Part shown: one piece after another, positions 8,623 through 17,420 of the stretch
How the letters are laid out: each line of letters opens with the position of its first letter
Numbering within the stretch: the stretch's first letter is position 1
Source: JABAQJ01 sp046327745
Lineage (GTDB): Bacteria; Gemmatimonadota; Gemmatimonadetes; Gemmatimonadales; Gemmatimonadaceae
DNA: 64,000 nt
NCBI GenBank assembly: GCA_046327745.1
Contig: JAXLXV010000007.1
Coordinates: 685,815-749,814, forward strand
Direction: 5' to 3'
The notes under the pieces: generated by a model
What the model was told of the DNA's origin: nothing
The model's database searches: none
The model's input: only the letters and a program-made list of their open reading frames with translations
Made by a program: the position numbers and the translations under genes

Positions 8623-9768
8623 TCACCCACTCGCGCGTCCGCCCTTCTTTTTCATGATGACCTCAATGCCCGCTGCTCGGGCCAACTCCTTTTCGATACG
8701 CACCACTCGCTCCACCTGCCCCTTGGCTGGAAAGCGTTCGTAGAAGCCTTCGGTGCGAAATTGGCGCACCATCTCTGACCACGGCGCCAGGCGTCGGGAC
8801 CAGCGCGCCACACGGTCTGCCGCGGGCTCGGCATCGGCCGCCGCCAAGTCAGCTGCAACACGCAGCATCGCCTTTAGGGTCACCGATGCCGTCACGAAAT
8901 GCTCGCTACTTCCCCACCCGTCGCCCCACGCGCGCGCCGCCGCCTTCAGGAAGTCGCGCACGACTTCATAGAACCGCTCGGCATGTTTGCGCTCCGTGCC
9001 GGCGCGTTCCAGTCGCTTCCAGTCCGACATCACCCAGCGGTGGATCTCGTTGAACAACTCCGCCTGCAGAATCCACTTCTGCTGCTGGCTGCGCCCGCCT
9101 AACCGGTTGATGCGGTATTGCAGGGGGCTGTCGTCCGAGCTGTACAGCAGGTCCACGACGCGCGCCGCGAATTTCTTGTCGGGTGAGACGTACGACACGC
9201 GCTCGTACAAGTCCACCAAGTGGCTCTTGTTGATGCGTGTCGGCGTCGAGTTGATGATCACGAACATCTCGGCAGCGAAGTTCTCCTGCTTGCCATCGAA
9301 GATCACGCAAGGCACGTGGATCGACGCTGCTTCCTTGGGATGCGAGTGCAGGTAGAACTGGAGTGCCGCCAGTCGGTGCTGACCGTCGATCACCAGGAAT
9401 TTGCCACGCGGTTCCTGCAGGTTGCCGACGCTCTCCATTTGGCCCAGTCGGTCAAAACCCAACCGCTCGTGCGTGAAGAGCAGGATCGCGGCGGGGATTG
9501 GCGGCTGGCTTTCCGCCGTCTCGTAGAAATTACGAATGGCGCTCACCTTGGCCTTGGACATCTGCCGTTGGAAGGCGGCATCCGAACGCTCGACGCGGGA
9601 AATGAAGGCCGCAATCTCATCCTCGGCAGCCGGCGCCTTGTCCGGAGCGATCTGTTCTCCGTCCCCGTAGAACCGGCTGATGAACCGGACCTTGTTCAGG
9701 AGGTCCTCGGCGGGGTACGCCACGAAGTAGTAGACGCTGTCCTTCTGCCGCACTTGTGTTGCAAGCAC
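8623..9768 (-). CDS. Standalone DGQHR-domain protein (DndB-like)
   Basis: The start is GTG at 9768, set by GGAAGGAG six nt upstream; the open frame further upstream is not supported. The 381-residue soluble protein carries the motif DGQHR at 128-132 inside FLVIDGQHRLAALQFYL, preceded by a conserved region on preferred binding (PPIPAAILLFTHERL). The C-terminal half is helical and basic. DGQHR proteins include DndB, which regulates DNA phosphorothioation, and related ParB-like proteins of DNA modification islands. Here none of the dnd genes is nearby, the flanking genes are ordinary secreted enzymes, and no mobility genes are visible. Function is therefore unknown; a DNA-related role is inferred only from the family. 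Confidence 0.75.
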   Translation of the reverse strand: MLATQVRQKDSVYYFVAYPAEDLLNKVRFISRFYGDGEQIAPDKAPAAEDEIAAFISRVERSDAAFQRQMSKAKVSAIRNFYETAESQPPIPAAILLFTHERLGFDRLGQMESVGNLQEPRGKFLVIDGQHRLAALQFYLHSHPKEAASIHVPCVIFDGKQENFAAEMFVIINSTPTRINKSHLVDLYERVSYVSPDKKFAARVVDLLYSSDDSPLQYRINRLGGRSQQQKWILQAELFNEIHRWVMSDWKRLERAGTERKHAERFYEVVRDFLKAAARAWGDGWGSSEHFVTASVTLKAMLRVAADLAAADAEPAADRVARWSRRLAPWSEMVRQFRTEGFYERFPAKGQVERVVRIEKELARAAGIEVIMKKKGGRASG

Positions 9769-9774
9769 TCGGCG

Positions 9775-9782
9775 CTCCTTCC
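9775..9782 (-). promoter_or_regulatory. Shine-Dalgarno fixing the GTG start of the DGQHR gene
   Basis: GGAAGGAG lies six nt before GTG at 9768. No comparable site precedes any other in-frame start, so this decides the N-terminus. Confidence 0.75.
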
Positions 9783-9968
9783 GGGAGATGTCCACTGAAC
9801 CGCTGCAACAGGCTAACCGACGGTTGCGCGGCGGGTCAAGCGCAGGTCCCACGAGTCGGGGTGATGGCTGGCCGCCAGCCGTCGGGGTGCTTAGTGCATC
9901 GGCGGCGTCTTGCCGATGGACGCCCCTGGGCCTGGCGAACCGGACTCGTCGCCTAACGCGGCACCATG

Positions 9969-10008
9969 CACACTGGCCTGACCGCGCCACTGCGGCCAGG
10001 CCAGTGTG
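9969..10008. terminator. Long hairpin after the SGNH-hydrolase gene
   Basis: A 12-bp perfect stem (CACACTGGCCTG / CAGGCCAGTGTG) continues after one mismatch into CCGC/GCGG with a 6-nt loop. It sits 45 nt past the stop of the leftward hydrolase gene and about 200 nt before the next start, where a terminator is expected. It lacks a U-run on either strand. Confidence 0.55.
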
Positions 10009-10053
10009 TGCGCCTCAGATCAATGCTCGATCGAGGCCGCGACCAAATGGACG

Positions 10054-11313
10054 CTACTTGACGGCGACGGCCGGCGAAGAGGGAATGTTCAGGCGATAGG
10101 TGGCCCGTAACGCCTCGGCGGCCGCGTCTGCGAGGATCTTGTACCCAGCAGGACTCGGGTGAATGCCGTCGTTCGAGATCAACGCCCCATAGGGATGCGC
10201 GGACATCATTTGCTCAAAGGCGCTATACCTTGCCTTGAGATTTGGGCGTCCGTAAAGCGCTTCCAGCTCAAAGTGCGCCCACCCTTGTTGAACGGCGGTG
10301 TTGATGACCTCTGCATTCATTTGCGCCATCAGCCCGTTCACGACCGAAGCCTCGGACGGCGTGAGAATGTAGTCCACGGCACCAAAGCCACCATCGGCGC
10401 AAGAGAGCGGCACCGGCGGCAGGCCATTCTGCTTGTTGATGAGCCCTGCCCCAACAGTGGCCGTGACCTTGAAGTTCACCGCCATGAGGTTGACGCTGTT
10501 CATGCAGTCCGCGTTCACGGCAACGTTGAATACGGTCAACAGCGTGGCGCGATCGCGCCAGATCTCATCGCCGCGTCGCATCCCGGGGAAATCGCCGACG
10601 TCGTGTACCAGGCCGACGACCAACCCCTTCTTGGCGAACATCGCTACCGTATCCACCAGCGCGTGAAATTGGGGTGCCCATACCGCAAAGGGAACGAGCG
10701 TCGCGCCTGGAATCGCCACACCCGACTGGGCACCGAGTACCTCATTGGCTCCAAATTCCACGGACACGAAGGTCGGCTGCTGCATGCGCATGGCTCCGAC
10801 TTGCGTGGTATTCGGCGGCAGGACGAGGGCGTACAAGCGTTGACCGTACAGGTCCTTCTTCTTCTGCGGCGTGGTCGCTAGCGCATCACCCGTTGTTGCA
10901 CCTGAAATCGCCACGTTCTGCGCGGGCAGGAAGATGTCCGGCATCAGCGACCCGCATTGCAGCTGGTCGGATGGAAGCGTTATCGATTCGCCAGAACTCC
11001 GCTTGAAATTCACGAGCGGCGTCGCGAAGGGCGCCGGGCAACCGGGACTCGCAATCAGCGGCAGTGTCATGGGATGTCCCGCGCGCCGACTCAGCTGCGC
11101 GACCCACGACTCCTGCTGCGAGATCGACACGATCCCGCTGGAGACGTTTCCCATACTGATGGAGGTTCCCATGGCCACGAAGTGGTCGAAGAAGGGAGCT
11201 CCACCCTGTACCGCCTCGCTCGCGAGGGGATCGAACGCAGTGGGTGCCGAACGATCGACGCAACCGAAGATGCCGGCCACGCAGAGCGCCAAAGTGAGAT
11301 GTTGCCGAGTCAT
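10054..11313 (-). CDS. SGNH/GDSL-hydrolase family lipoprotein
   Basis: The ATG at 11313 has GGGAGG six nt upstream and opens a lipoprotein signal ending IFGC at Cys18. The mature protein has the GDSL block as FVAMGTSIS (Ser51 the likely nucleophile), a block III-like FGANE, and the C-terminal catalytic pair in NDGIHPSPAGY (Asp and His). These support an SGNH esterase/lipase fold anchored in a membrane leaflet. At 419 residues it is longer than minimal SGNH enzymes because of insertions between blocks. It is a single-gene unit. Substrate may be lipid, acetylated sugar or another ester; the sequence does not tell. Confidence 0.82.
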   Translation of the reverse strand: MTRQHLTLALCVAGIFGCVDRSAPTAFDPLASEAVQGGAPFFDHFVAMGTSISMGNVSSGIVSISQQESWVAQLSRRAGHPMTLPLIASPGCPAPFATPLVNFKRSSGESITLPSDQLQCGSLMPDIFLPAQNVAISGATTGDALATTPQKKKDLYGQRLYALVLPPNTTQVGAMRMQQPTFVSVEFGANEVLGAQSGVAIPGATLVPFAVWAPQFHALVDTVAMFAKKGLVVGLVHDVGDFPGMRRGDEIWRDRATLLTVFNVAVNADCMNSVNLMAVNFKVTATVGAGLINKQNGLPPVPLSCADGGFGAVDYILTPSEASVVNGLMAQMNAEVINTAVQQGWAHFELEALYGRPNLKARYSAFEQMMSAHPYGALISNDGIHPSPAGYKILADAAAEALRATYRLNIPSSPAVAVK

Positions 11314-11725
11314 TTTTGACCTCCCGCTAGAGTACGCAGGCTTGTAGGACTGCGAGACTACAGTGTACTCGCCTAGAGCTGCAACGCTGTCAGGAGGCGG
11401 CTCAACGTTCAGCCGCAAACCCCGACAAGGAGGGGCGGCTGGCAGGCGAATGGCGCCCACAGATACCCCTCCGCGACTGGCTCCATTTGCCGCTTGGTGA
11501 TGCACGGTCGAGGTTGGTTTGACCTGTCGGTTCACACGTGCACCACGGCGCCCAAGTACGCACCCCATGTGACGCCGAACGCGTGCGGGGCGTGCAGGCT
11601 TCCAACGCCCCCGAATTCCGGCCCAGGCACGTCACCGGATGCCAAGTAAACCTGCATCTCGCTTGGTGAGACTAAGCAGGCAGTCTCTCTGATCCCACGC
11701 GCCACCGACTCGGCCGGAGCCTCCC
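11314..11725. other. 412-bp intergenic region between divergent genes
   Basis: It holds the Shine-Dalgarno of the lipoprotein gene (GGGAGG at 11320-11325) and must hold promoters for both flanking genes, but I could not pick convincing -10/-35 pairs. A minus-strand open frame of 66 codons (11532-11732) has no Shine-Dalgarno and no recognisable features, so I do not call it. Confidence 0.5.
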
Positions 11726-14239
11726 ATGGCAATGCGGGAACGTTTCTCGGAAATCGCCCAAGACACGAAGTACGCGGCCCGCGGGCTGCTCAATCGACCC
11801 GCGTTCACGATGGTGGCCGTCCTTACGCTCGCCGTCGGCATCGGCGCCAACACGGCCATTTTTTCGGCGGTCAATGCGCTCATCCTCCGGCCCCTCCCCG
11901 TGCGCGAGCCGGAGCGATTGATGGAGGTGTACCAGACCGGCCCTGGTGATCCCGGGAGCTCGGACAACCAGTACGCCCCGTGGTCGTGGCCGAAGTTCGT
12001 CATTTATCGCGACGCGCAGCACTCGTTTTCCGACATGGCATTGTGGGCCGATGACCAGTTCACGCTGACGGATGGGATCTCGGAGCGCGTCTACGGCGAG
12101 TTGGTCAGTGCCCGTTACCTGTCCACCCTTGGCGTTCGGGTCCCTACGGGGCAGGACTTTCCGCGCGACGAGGATGCGCACGGTGGGGCGCCGCGCATGG
12201 TCGTGATCAGCCACGCGCTCTGGTCGCGCCGCTACAACAGCGACCCCGGGACGATCGGACGCACGGTGGACATCCTTGGCAAGCCCTATGAGGTCGTCGG
12301 CGTCCTGCCACCGACCTTTCGCGGCCTCTCCGGAAGGGCGGAGGTGCTGGTGCCGATCACCACGCGCGACGTCGAGGAGTTGTCGGAACCGTGGTCGCTT
12401 CAGTTTTCCTTAATTGCGCGTCTTAAGCCTGGCGCCACCGTGGCGGCCGCTCGGAGTGAGGCGGCGCTCCTTGGCAAACGCGTGTATGAAGCAACGCCGA
12501 TGGGCGCGAACCAGATCGGGTCCGGCGCCAGCGCGCCGTGGGGTGCCGGCGCGCGACCACTGGACGACACACGGGTTGCACCGACCATTCGTCGCTCGCT
12601 GTTTATCCTGGCGGGGGCCGTGGGGTTGGTCCTGCTTATCGCGTGCGTCAACCTTGCCAACTTGCTGCTGGGTCGATCGGCCTCCCGCAAGCGAGAGATC
12701 GCCGTACGACTGGCAATCGGCGCCGGACGGCGACGGCTCGTACAGTTGCTACTGACGGAAAGTGTCCTGCTGTCCTTGGTGGGCGGCATGGCCTCGTTGG
12801 CGGTGGCGGCCGTGGGAACCCGCGCGCTGGCTTTGGCGAACTCGCAGACCACCCTACAGGCGCAGAATCTGGCCGGCTTGGGTTTGGTCGCCTTCGCGGA
12901 CATCCGGTTGGACCTGCCGGCGCTCGCGTTCACGCTGGCGGTGGCCTTGGTGGTCGGCATCCTCTTTGGGCTGGCCCCCGCCCTGCAGTCGACCAACGCC
13001 CCGCTCCAGAGCCAGCTGCGCCAGGTCGGTGACGGAGCGCGCGCCGGCGGCAGCGCGAAACACATCACGAGTCGTCGCCTCCTGGTCGTCACCGAAATCG
13101 CCATGGCCTTGGTGCTGCTGGTGGGCGCCGGCCTGTTGATCCGAAGCCTCAAGAACCGGCTGGAGGTGAATCCCGGCTTCGATGCCAGCCAGCTGCTCAC
13201 CATGCGGCTGACGATATCTCCCACGGAAGTCCCGCGCGACTCAATGCCAGGATTTTATTCCGTGCTGCTCGAACGCCTCGGCGGCATTCCCGGGGTGCAA
13301 CAGGCCGCTCTCACCGACTGCCCGCCGCTGAATGGCGGCTGCAACGTCACGATCATCACCTTCCCCGATCGGCCCCGCGCACCGCAAGGTACCGAACCGG
13401 GCATTGGCGTCCACTTCGTGACGCCGACCTGGTTCTCCACCATGCGCGTGCCGCTGAAGCGTGGACGCCTGTTCACCGATGCCGATCGCGTGGGGGCGCC
13501 AAAGGTCGTGGTCATTAGCGAGGCCGCAGCCAAGAAGTACTGGCCTAACGCTGACCCCATCGGCAGCCGAGTCGCGGTCTATCAGGGCGGATTTCACGAA
13601 GGGGCGACCGTCGTCGGCGTGGCGGGTGACGTACGCTATGGAACGATCGACTCCCTGCCGGTGCCCGACGTCTACATCTCCTACGAGCAATCACCGCGTT
13701 CCAACATGATGGTGCTGCTCAGGACCACGGTCGAGCCGACGAGCGTTTCGGCAGCGGCCCAGAAGGTGGTGACCGCGCTCTCCCCTCGGTATCCCAGCTA
13801 CGATGTGCGCAGCATGGCGTCGCGGGTGGTCGCCGCAACGGCTCAGGCACGGCTGACGGCGATCTTGTTCGCGCTGTTCGGGGGAACGGCCTTGGCCTTG
13901 GCGGTGATTGGTATCTACGGTGTGATGTCCTTCGCGGTGGTTCAACGAACCAGGGAGATCGGGATACGGATGGCGCTGGGTGCCGACCGACGCGGGGTGT
14001 TGCGGCTGGTAATTGGCGAGGGGTTGTGGCTGGCGGCAATCGGCACCGTGGTCGGTCTCATGGCCGCGTTGGCGCTGACGCGTGTGCTCGGATCCCTCCT
14101 GTACGACATCACCCCTTCGGACCCCATCACGTACGTAGGGATTGTCGCCCTGCTTGGCGCGGTAGCCATGTTGGCGAGCTGGATTCCCGCGCGGCGGGCG
14201 TCGCGCGTCGACCCGGTCGAAGCATTACGGATCGGCTAA
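11726..14239 (+). CDS. ADOP-type duplicated orphan ABC permease (MacB/FtsX fold)
   Basis: The 837-residue protein contains two copies of the MacB periplasmic core plus FtsX permease module. The first opens with RPAFTMVAVLTLAVGIGANT (TM1), followed by the periplasmic domain and three helices at about residues 285-420. The second repeats the pattern, with TM helices near 445-465 and 705-825 (VQRTREIGIRMALGADRR is the conserved cytoplasmic loop). The end motif ASWIPARRASRVDPVEALR is typical. An N-terminal cytoplasmic piece precedes TM1. These 'acidobacterial duplicated orphan permeases' occur in large numbers in Acidobacteria and Gemmatimonadota without an adjacent ATPase, and none is present here either. 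The likely role is export or mechanotransmission, but the function is unproven. Confidence 0.88.
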   Translation: MAMRERFSEIAQDTKYAARGLLNRPAFTMVAVLTLAVGIGANTAIFSAVNALILRPLPVREPERLMEVYQTGPGDPGSSDNQYAPWSWPKFVIYRDAQHSFSDMALWADDQFTLTDGISERVYGELVSARYLSTLGVRVPTGQDFPRDEDAHGGAPRMVVISHALWSRRYNSDPGTIGRTVDILGKPYEVVGVLPPTFRGLSGRAEVLVPITTRDVEELSEPWSLQFSLIARLKPGATVAAARSEAALLGKRVYEATPMGANQIGSGASAPWGAGARPLDDTRVAPTIRRSLFILAGAVGLVLLIACVNLANLLLGRSASRKREIAVRLAIGAGRRRLVQLLLTESVLLSLVGGMASLAVAAVGTRALALANSQTTLQAQNLAGLGLVAFADIRLDLPALAFTLAVALVVGILFGLAPALQSTNAPLQSQLRQVGDGARAGGSAKHITSRRLLVVTEIAMALVLLVGAGLLIRSLKNRLEVNPGFDASQLLTMRLTISPTEVPRDSMPGFYSVLLERLGGIPGVQQAALTDCPPLNGGCNVTIITFPDRPRAPQGTEPGIGVHFVTPTWFSTMRVPLKRGRLFTDADRVGAPKVVVISEAAAKKYWPNADPIGSRVAVYQGGFHEGATVVGVAGDVRYGTIDSLPVPDVYISYEQSPRSNMMVLLRTTVEPTSVSAAAQKVVTALSPRYPSYDVRSMASRVVAATAQARLTAILFALFGGTALALAVIGIYGVMSFAVVQRTREIGIRMALGADRRGVLRLVIGEGLWLAAIGTVVGLMAALALTRVLGSLLYDITPSDPITYVGIVALLGAVAMLASWIPARRASRVDPVEALRIG

Positions 14240-14306
14240 GACAGAACCCATTGTCGTCCCGTACGTCGGCCGGGCATCTTCTCTGGCATTCCTTACCAGA
14301 GAGACC

Positions 14307-14816
14307 ATGGCACGCACTGAGGTTTGGCAGCGAGGTCCCGTGGAGGGCATTCCCGCGGTCCTACAACCCGTCGCCCACATTCTCCTTCAGGTCCGGGAAA
14401 GTGTCGGCGAGATGGTGGAGGGTTTGACCGAGGAAGAATGGAACAGCCGCCCCGCCGGCGTCGCCTCTGCCGCATTCCACGTGAGGCACATGACTGGGGT
14501 GATCGATCGATTGTTCACGTACGCGCGTGGTGAGCTGCTCTCACAGGAGCAGCTGGCGGCGATCGGCGGAGAAGGTGCCATGCTCCGCACTGCCGACGTT
14601 CCCGGCGTCCTCGACGCCCTCTCCGCACGTGTCGAAGCCGCACTGGCCGAACTGCGGACCGTCGACGTCAATACCCTCGGCGATTTTCGCGGTGTGGGTC
14701 GTGCACAGCTGCCATCCACGGTCATTGGCTGTCTGGTGCATGGCGCGGAACACGCCATGCGTCACGTCGGTCAGCTCTCCGTCACCAGGCGCGTGGTGCG
14801 TGGGGGTCCGGCGTAG
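14307..14816 (+). CDS. DinB-like four-helix protein
   Basis: The 169-residue protein has the DinB/YfiT pattern of three spaced metal-ligand histidines: HVRHMTGVIDRL in the second helix and EHAMRHVGQLSV in the last helix, with EEEWNSRPAG between helix one and two. The fold usually binds a divalent metal and in some members acts as a thiol-dependent S-transferase. The specific reaction here is unknown. It lies 67 bases after the permease gene on the same strand, so co-transcription is possible. Start chosen at the first ATG; an upstream Shine-Dalgarno is weak (AGAGAG). Confidence 0.78.
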   Translation: MARTEVWQRGPVEGIPAVLQPVAHILLQVRESVGEMVEGLTEEEWNSRPAGVASAAFHVRHMTGVIDRLFTYARGELLSQEQLAAIGGEGAMLRTADVPGVLDALSARVEAALAELRTVDVNTLGDFRGVGRAQLPSTVIGCLVHGAEHAMRHVGQLSVTRRVVRGGPA

Positions 14817-14969
14817 TTCAACCGCGAAGGAATTCGCGGGCCTCCTGTGAGATCCCGCGTGGTGCAACCGCGTTCGGCATCCCTCCAGTGGGACGCCTGT
14901 TGTTCAACCCCGATGGAATGCCCGGGGACGCCAAGTTGCTCAACCGCGAAGGAATGCCCGGGCCTCCTG
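14817..14969. repeat. Four decayed copies of a ~31-bp unit matching the 3' end of the TPR gene
   Basis: Units begin near 14817, 14863, 14903 and 14939. The first and last share CAACCGCGAAGGAAT and GGGCCTCCTG almost exactly; the middle two are more diverged. The last copy is the true end of the leftward TPR gene (encoding EARAFLRG and stop). Read on that strand, the first copy would encode EAREFLRG followed by the same stop. The block therefore looks like remnants of local duplications of the gene tail rather than a CRISPR or transposon. Confidence 0.6.
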
Positions 14970-16574
14970 CAGCGCTGGCCGCGTCCCAGCGCCCGCGATG
15001 TCGACGAGCGACCGATAGTATTCCCGCGCCGCGCTCGTATCGCCTAACGCCTGTGCGGCGCGTGCCGCGCCGAACAAGCTGTTGAATCGTTGCGGGTACG
15101 CCTGCAACGATGCGCGATACGCGTCCAAGGCCGCCGCCGGTTGTTGTTGCTCCAACAGCAGGTCCCCTAGCAGTTCCTGCGCTGGGAGCGTCGGCCCTGG
15201 CGTGACGGCGTGCTTCGGGGTGGACCCCTCAAGGGCGGCGGCCTGTCGTAGCAGCTGGACGCTCGAGTCGCGTTGCCCGGCTACGTGCGCCAACCACCCG
15301 TGCAGCTCCAACGATAGCATGCTGATGTTCCGCGCAAACAATTCCTCACCCGACGAACGGGCCGCCGACTCCAAGGCGGCGAGTCGATCCGCGGCGCTCG
15401 TGGCCACGTCCACCTGACCGATATGGGCCGCGCCCAGACCGCGGGCAAACTGGGCGATGGCTTCCGGCCACGCGAACTTGTCCCAGGCAAGACTGGGAGG
15501 CGTGCGCGGCGTAAGACGGGCCGCCTCATCCCAGGCCCTACGTTCGAGTGCGAATCGCGCTTGTGACGACGCCAGGTGGAACGCCGTCTTGAACGTCGGT
15601 TCCAAGTTGGGCGTACTCAGCAACCGTTGTAGCTGAAGCGCGGCTTCGTCGTCGGCGCCTTGCTGCAGCTTGGCATAAATGAGGTATTCGATGGCATGCG
15701 GAAACTCGTCCCAGACGAATTGTTCCTTGTCGCCGGCCGGTTGCTCGAGCGCGGCGGCGGCCGCGAGGAGATTCCCCTTGACCACCGCGTCCCAATCACC
15801 AAGCCGCGTGAAGATGTGGGTCGGCATGTGCAACGCGTGTGGATTCCGCGGCGCGACGCGCGCGTACTTGCGCGTGATCTCCAGCAGGTCCTTCTCGCGC
15901 CCGGGGACGTCGTTGGCGTGCACGAGGTAGTGCATGGCGCCCGGATGTTCGGGATTGCGATCGTACACACCCAGCAGAATGGCGGCCGCGCGATCGGCGT
16001 GATCTCGCGTGATCGCGTTGCCCGGCGTGGTGGCCAGGTGGGCGAGTGCGTAGAACACGGCGGCTTCAGGATCGTTGGGGAACGCGCGATACGTACTGTC
16101 CTGGGCCTCCTCCCATCGACGAATCCGCGCCCAATAGTCGGTTGCGGCTGGATCCTGAAAGAACGCCGCCGCAGAACGGACAAAGGACTGTTCGCGCGCC
16201 GTCGGCGGCTGGAGCGCCATCGCCTGCTGCACCTCGTCCCAGCCTCGTTGCAGCTCATCCGGACGGGGGCGCGTCGGCCACAGCGGCTGAAAGAGCGTCA
16301 TGGCCACACCCCAATGGGCCATCGCACATTTCGGATCCGTCGCCGATACCCGGGCGAATTCGGCGCGCGCCTGTGGATACGTCATGTGATGCAGCAAGGC
16401 CACGGCATTGGTAAACTGCGACTGGGCCGCTGGGGTGCAGCTGACGGCAAATGCCACCCGACCCAACTCCGCCTCATCATGGGCATGTTGCGCCTTCAAC
16501 GAGGTCCTATTCCCGATCGTGATCGCCAGCACCGCCAGCATTACGCGTCGTCGTCTCTGTCCAACACTCCGCAT
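14940..16574 (-). CDS. Secreted tetratricopeptide-repeat protein
   Basis: The start at 16574 gives a basic N-terminus and hydrophobic segment (RRRVMLAVLAITIG) compatible with a signal peptide. The rest of the 544 residues is helical with TPR-type repeats, for example ALLHHMTYPQARAEFARVSA near residue 55, where the conserved AHWGVAMT follows, and EYYRSLVDIAGAG near the end. Proteins with this AHWGxAMT and RNPHALHMPTHIF layout are common in soil bacteria and are annotated only as TPR proteins. A role as a protein-interaction scaffold in the envelope is likely. The stop lies in a small repeat cluster. Confidence 0.78.
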   Translation of the reverse strand: MRSVGQRRRRVMLAVLAITIGNRTSLKAQHAHDEAELGRVAFAVSCTPAAQSQFTNAVALLHHMTYPQARAEFARVSATDPKCAMAHWGVAMTLFQPLWPTRPRPDELQRGWDEVQQAMALQPPTAREQSFVRSAAAFFQDPAATDYWARIRRWEEAQDSTYRAFPNDPEAAVFYALAHLATTPGNAITRDHADRAAAILLGVYDRNPEHPGAMHYLVHANDVPGREKDLLEITRKYARVAPRNPHALHMPTHIFTRLGDWDAVVKGNLLAAAAALEQPAGDKEQFVWDEFPHAIEYLIYAKLQQGADDEAALQLQRLLSTPNLEPTFKTAFHLASSQARFALERRAWDEAARLTPRTPPSLAWDKFAWPEAIAQFARGLGAAHIGQVDVATSAADRLAALESAARSSGEELFARNISMLSLELHGWLAHVAGQRDSSVQLLRQAAALEGSTPKHAVTPGPTLPAQELLGDLLLEQQQPAAALDAYRASLQAYPQRFNSLFGAARAAQALGDTSAAREYYRSLVDIAGAGTRPALQEARAFLRG

Positions 16575-17000
16575 CTCTTTGCTCGCTCCATAACGTGGGC
16601 CGCCGCCCACTGGCGACGGGCATGCAACATCCTGTGGCCGGCTTCAAGCCGGCAAGGTGCGGTCCGCGCACCACACCTGATGGGCCAGCCGCTGACCTCG
16701 TCGGCGTTGACCGGCACTTCGGGCCAGCGGATGTCTCGCCGGCCCTGGCGAGAAACACGCCCCGAGGGATGAAATGCCAGCGGTCGCTGCAACGCGCCGT
16801 GAGCCGCCGCACGGCGAGCGTTTATCTAGGGTTTAACCAGGATGAGTGTTCTTGCATTCCGTCCGGCGTCCTGCGCCATTCCGTGCGCCGTACCTCCGGC
16901 TTGCTTCAGAACGCAGGTCTGGCCCAAGTTGGGTCAGTCTCGTGGGCTTCGAAGTCTCCTAACACCAGCGTTCGGCACGCTCCTCGCGTACTTTACGTCC
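16575..17000. other. 426-bp intergenic region with two hairpins, upstream of the metal-efflux genes
   Basis: It contains GCCGGCTT-C-AAGCCGGC near 16638 and a 7-bp stem TCTCGCC/GGCGAGA with a 6-nt loop at 16734-16753. Overlapping open frames here have no Shine-Dalgarno and no recognisable protein features. The promoter of the downstream efflux operon is probably in this stretch; I cannot place it precisely. Confidence 0.5.
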
Positions 17001-17348
17001 ATGCACGTCCTTCGATCTCTCCCCCAGCGATGGCTCCGGTTACTGGTGTCCGTCGCCATGTTGGCCACCCAGGCCGTGGTGGTGGCCACGCCCCTCGTTG
17101 AGGCGCGCGGTGGGATTGGGGCGAAGGACCATGTCGAGTCCCAGAACGAACGGCGTCACTATTCGCACGCCGAAGCGAACTGTGCGTTCTGCGCGGCCAC
17201 GACGATTCACGCCACGCCCGTCCGGCCGCACGATCCGTTGGAGCTGACCGAGACGAAGTGCACCTGTGGCGCCGCTCAGCAGTCCGCCATTTCGTCGCCA
17301 GACCTCCAACTCCCCTACCTCTCCCGCGCACCGCCGGTCCCCGTCTGA
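17001..17348 (+). CDS. Small secreted Cys/His-rich protein at the head of a metal-efflux operon
   Basis: I place the start at 17001, which yields a good signal peptide (residues 1 to about 35, core LLVSVAMLATQAVVVAT). The upstream in-frame extension is Cys/Pro-rich and unlikely. The mature part of about 80 residues has HYSHAEANCAFC followed by KCTCGA: two Cys pairs plus several His, a plausible metal-binding pattern. Similar DUF2946-like peptides sit beside copper/zinc efflux genes in other proteobacteria-like genomes. It is 72 nt ahead of the TolC-like gene on the same strand. It may be a periplasmic metal chaperone or sensor; this is inference from content and position. Confidence 0.65.
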   Translation: MHVLRSLPQRWLRLLVSVAMLATQAVVVATPLVEARGGIGAKDHVESQNERRHYSHAEANCAFCAATTIHATPVRPHDPLELTETKCTCGAAQQSAISSPDLQLPYLSRAPPVPV

Positions 17349-17420
17349 CAGGTAGCCGCCGGCGGCCGCGAACGTCTGTGACGTTCGGCAGGCCGTTGTG
17401 CCACTTCACCGGGGAACCGC

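Noticed and set aside
11532..11732. Possible small minus-strand gene upstream of the ADOP permease
   Set aside because: No Shine-Dalgarno, overlaps the start of the permease gene, and no recognisable motif.
14817..14969. Repeat cluster considered as a CRISPR array
   Set aside because: Units are diverged, spacers are only 5-15 nt and unequal, there are no cas genes, and the last unit is coding sequence of the TPR gene.
15660..16772. 370-codon plus-strand frame opposite the TPR gene
   Set aside because: Shadow of the TPR gene; its C-terminal part in the intergenic region has no conserved feature.
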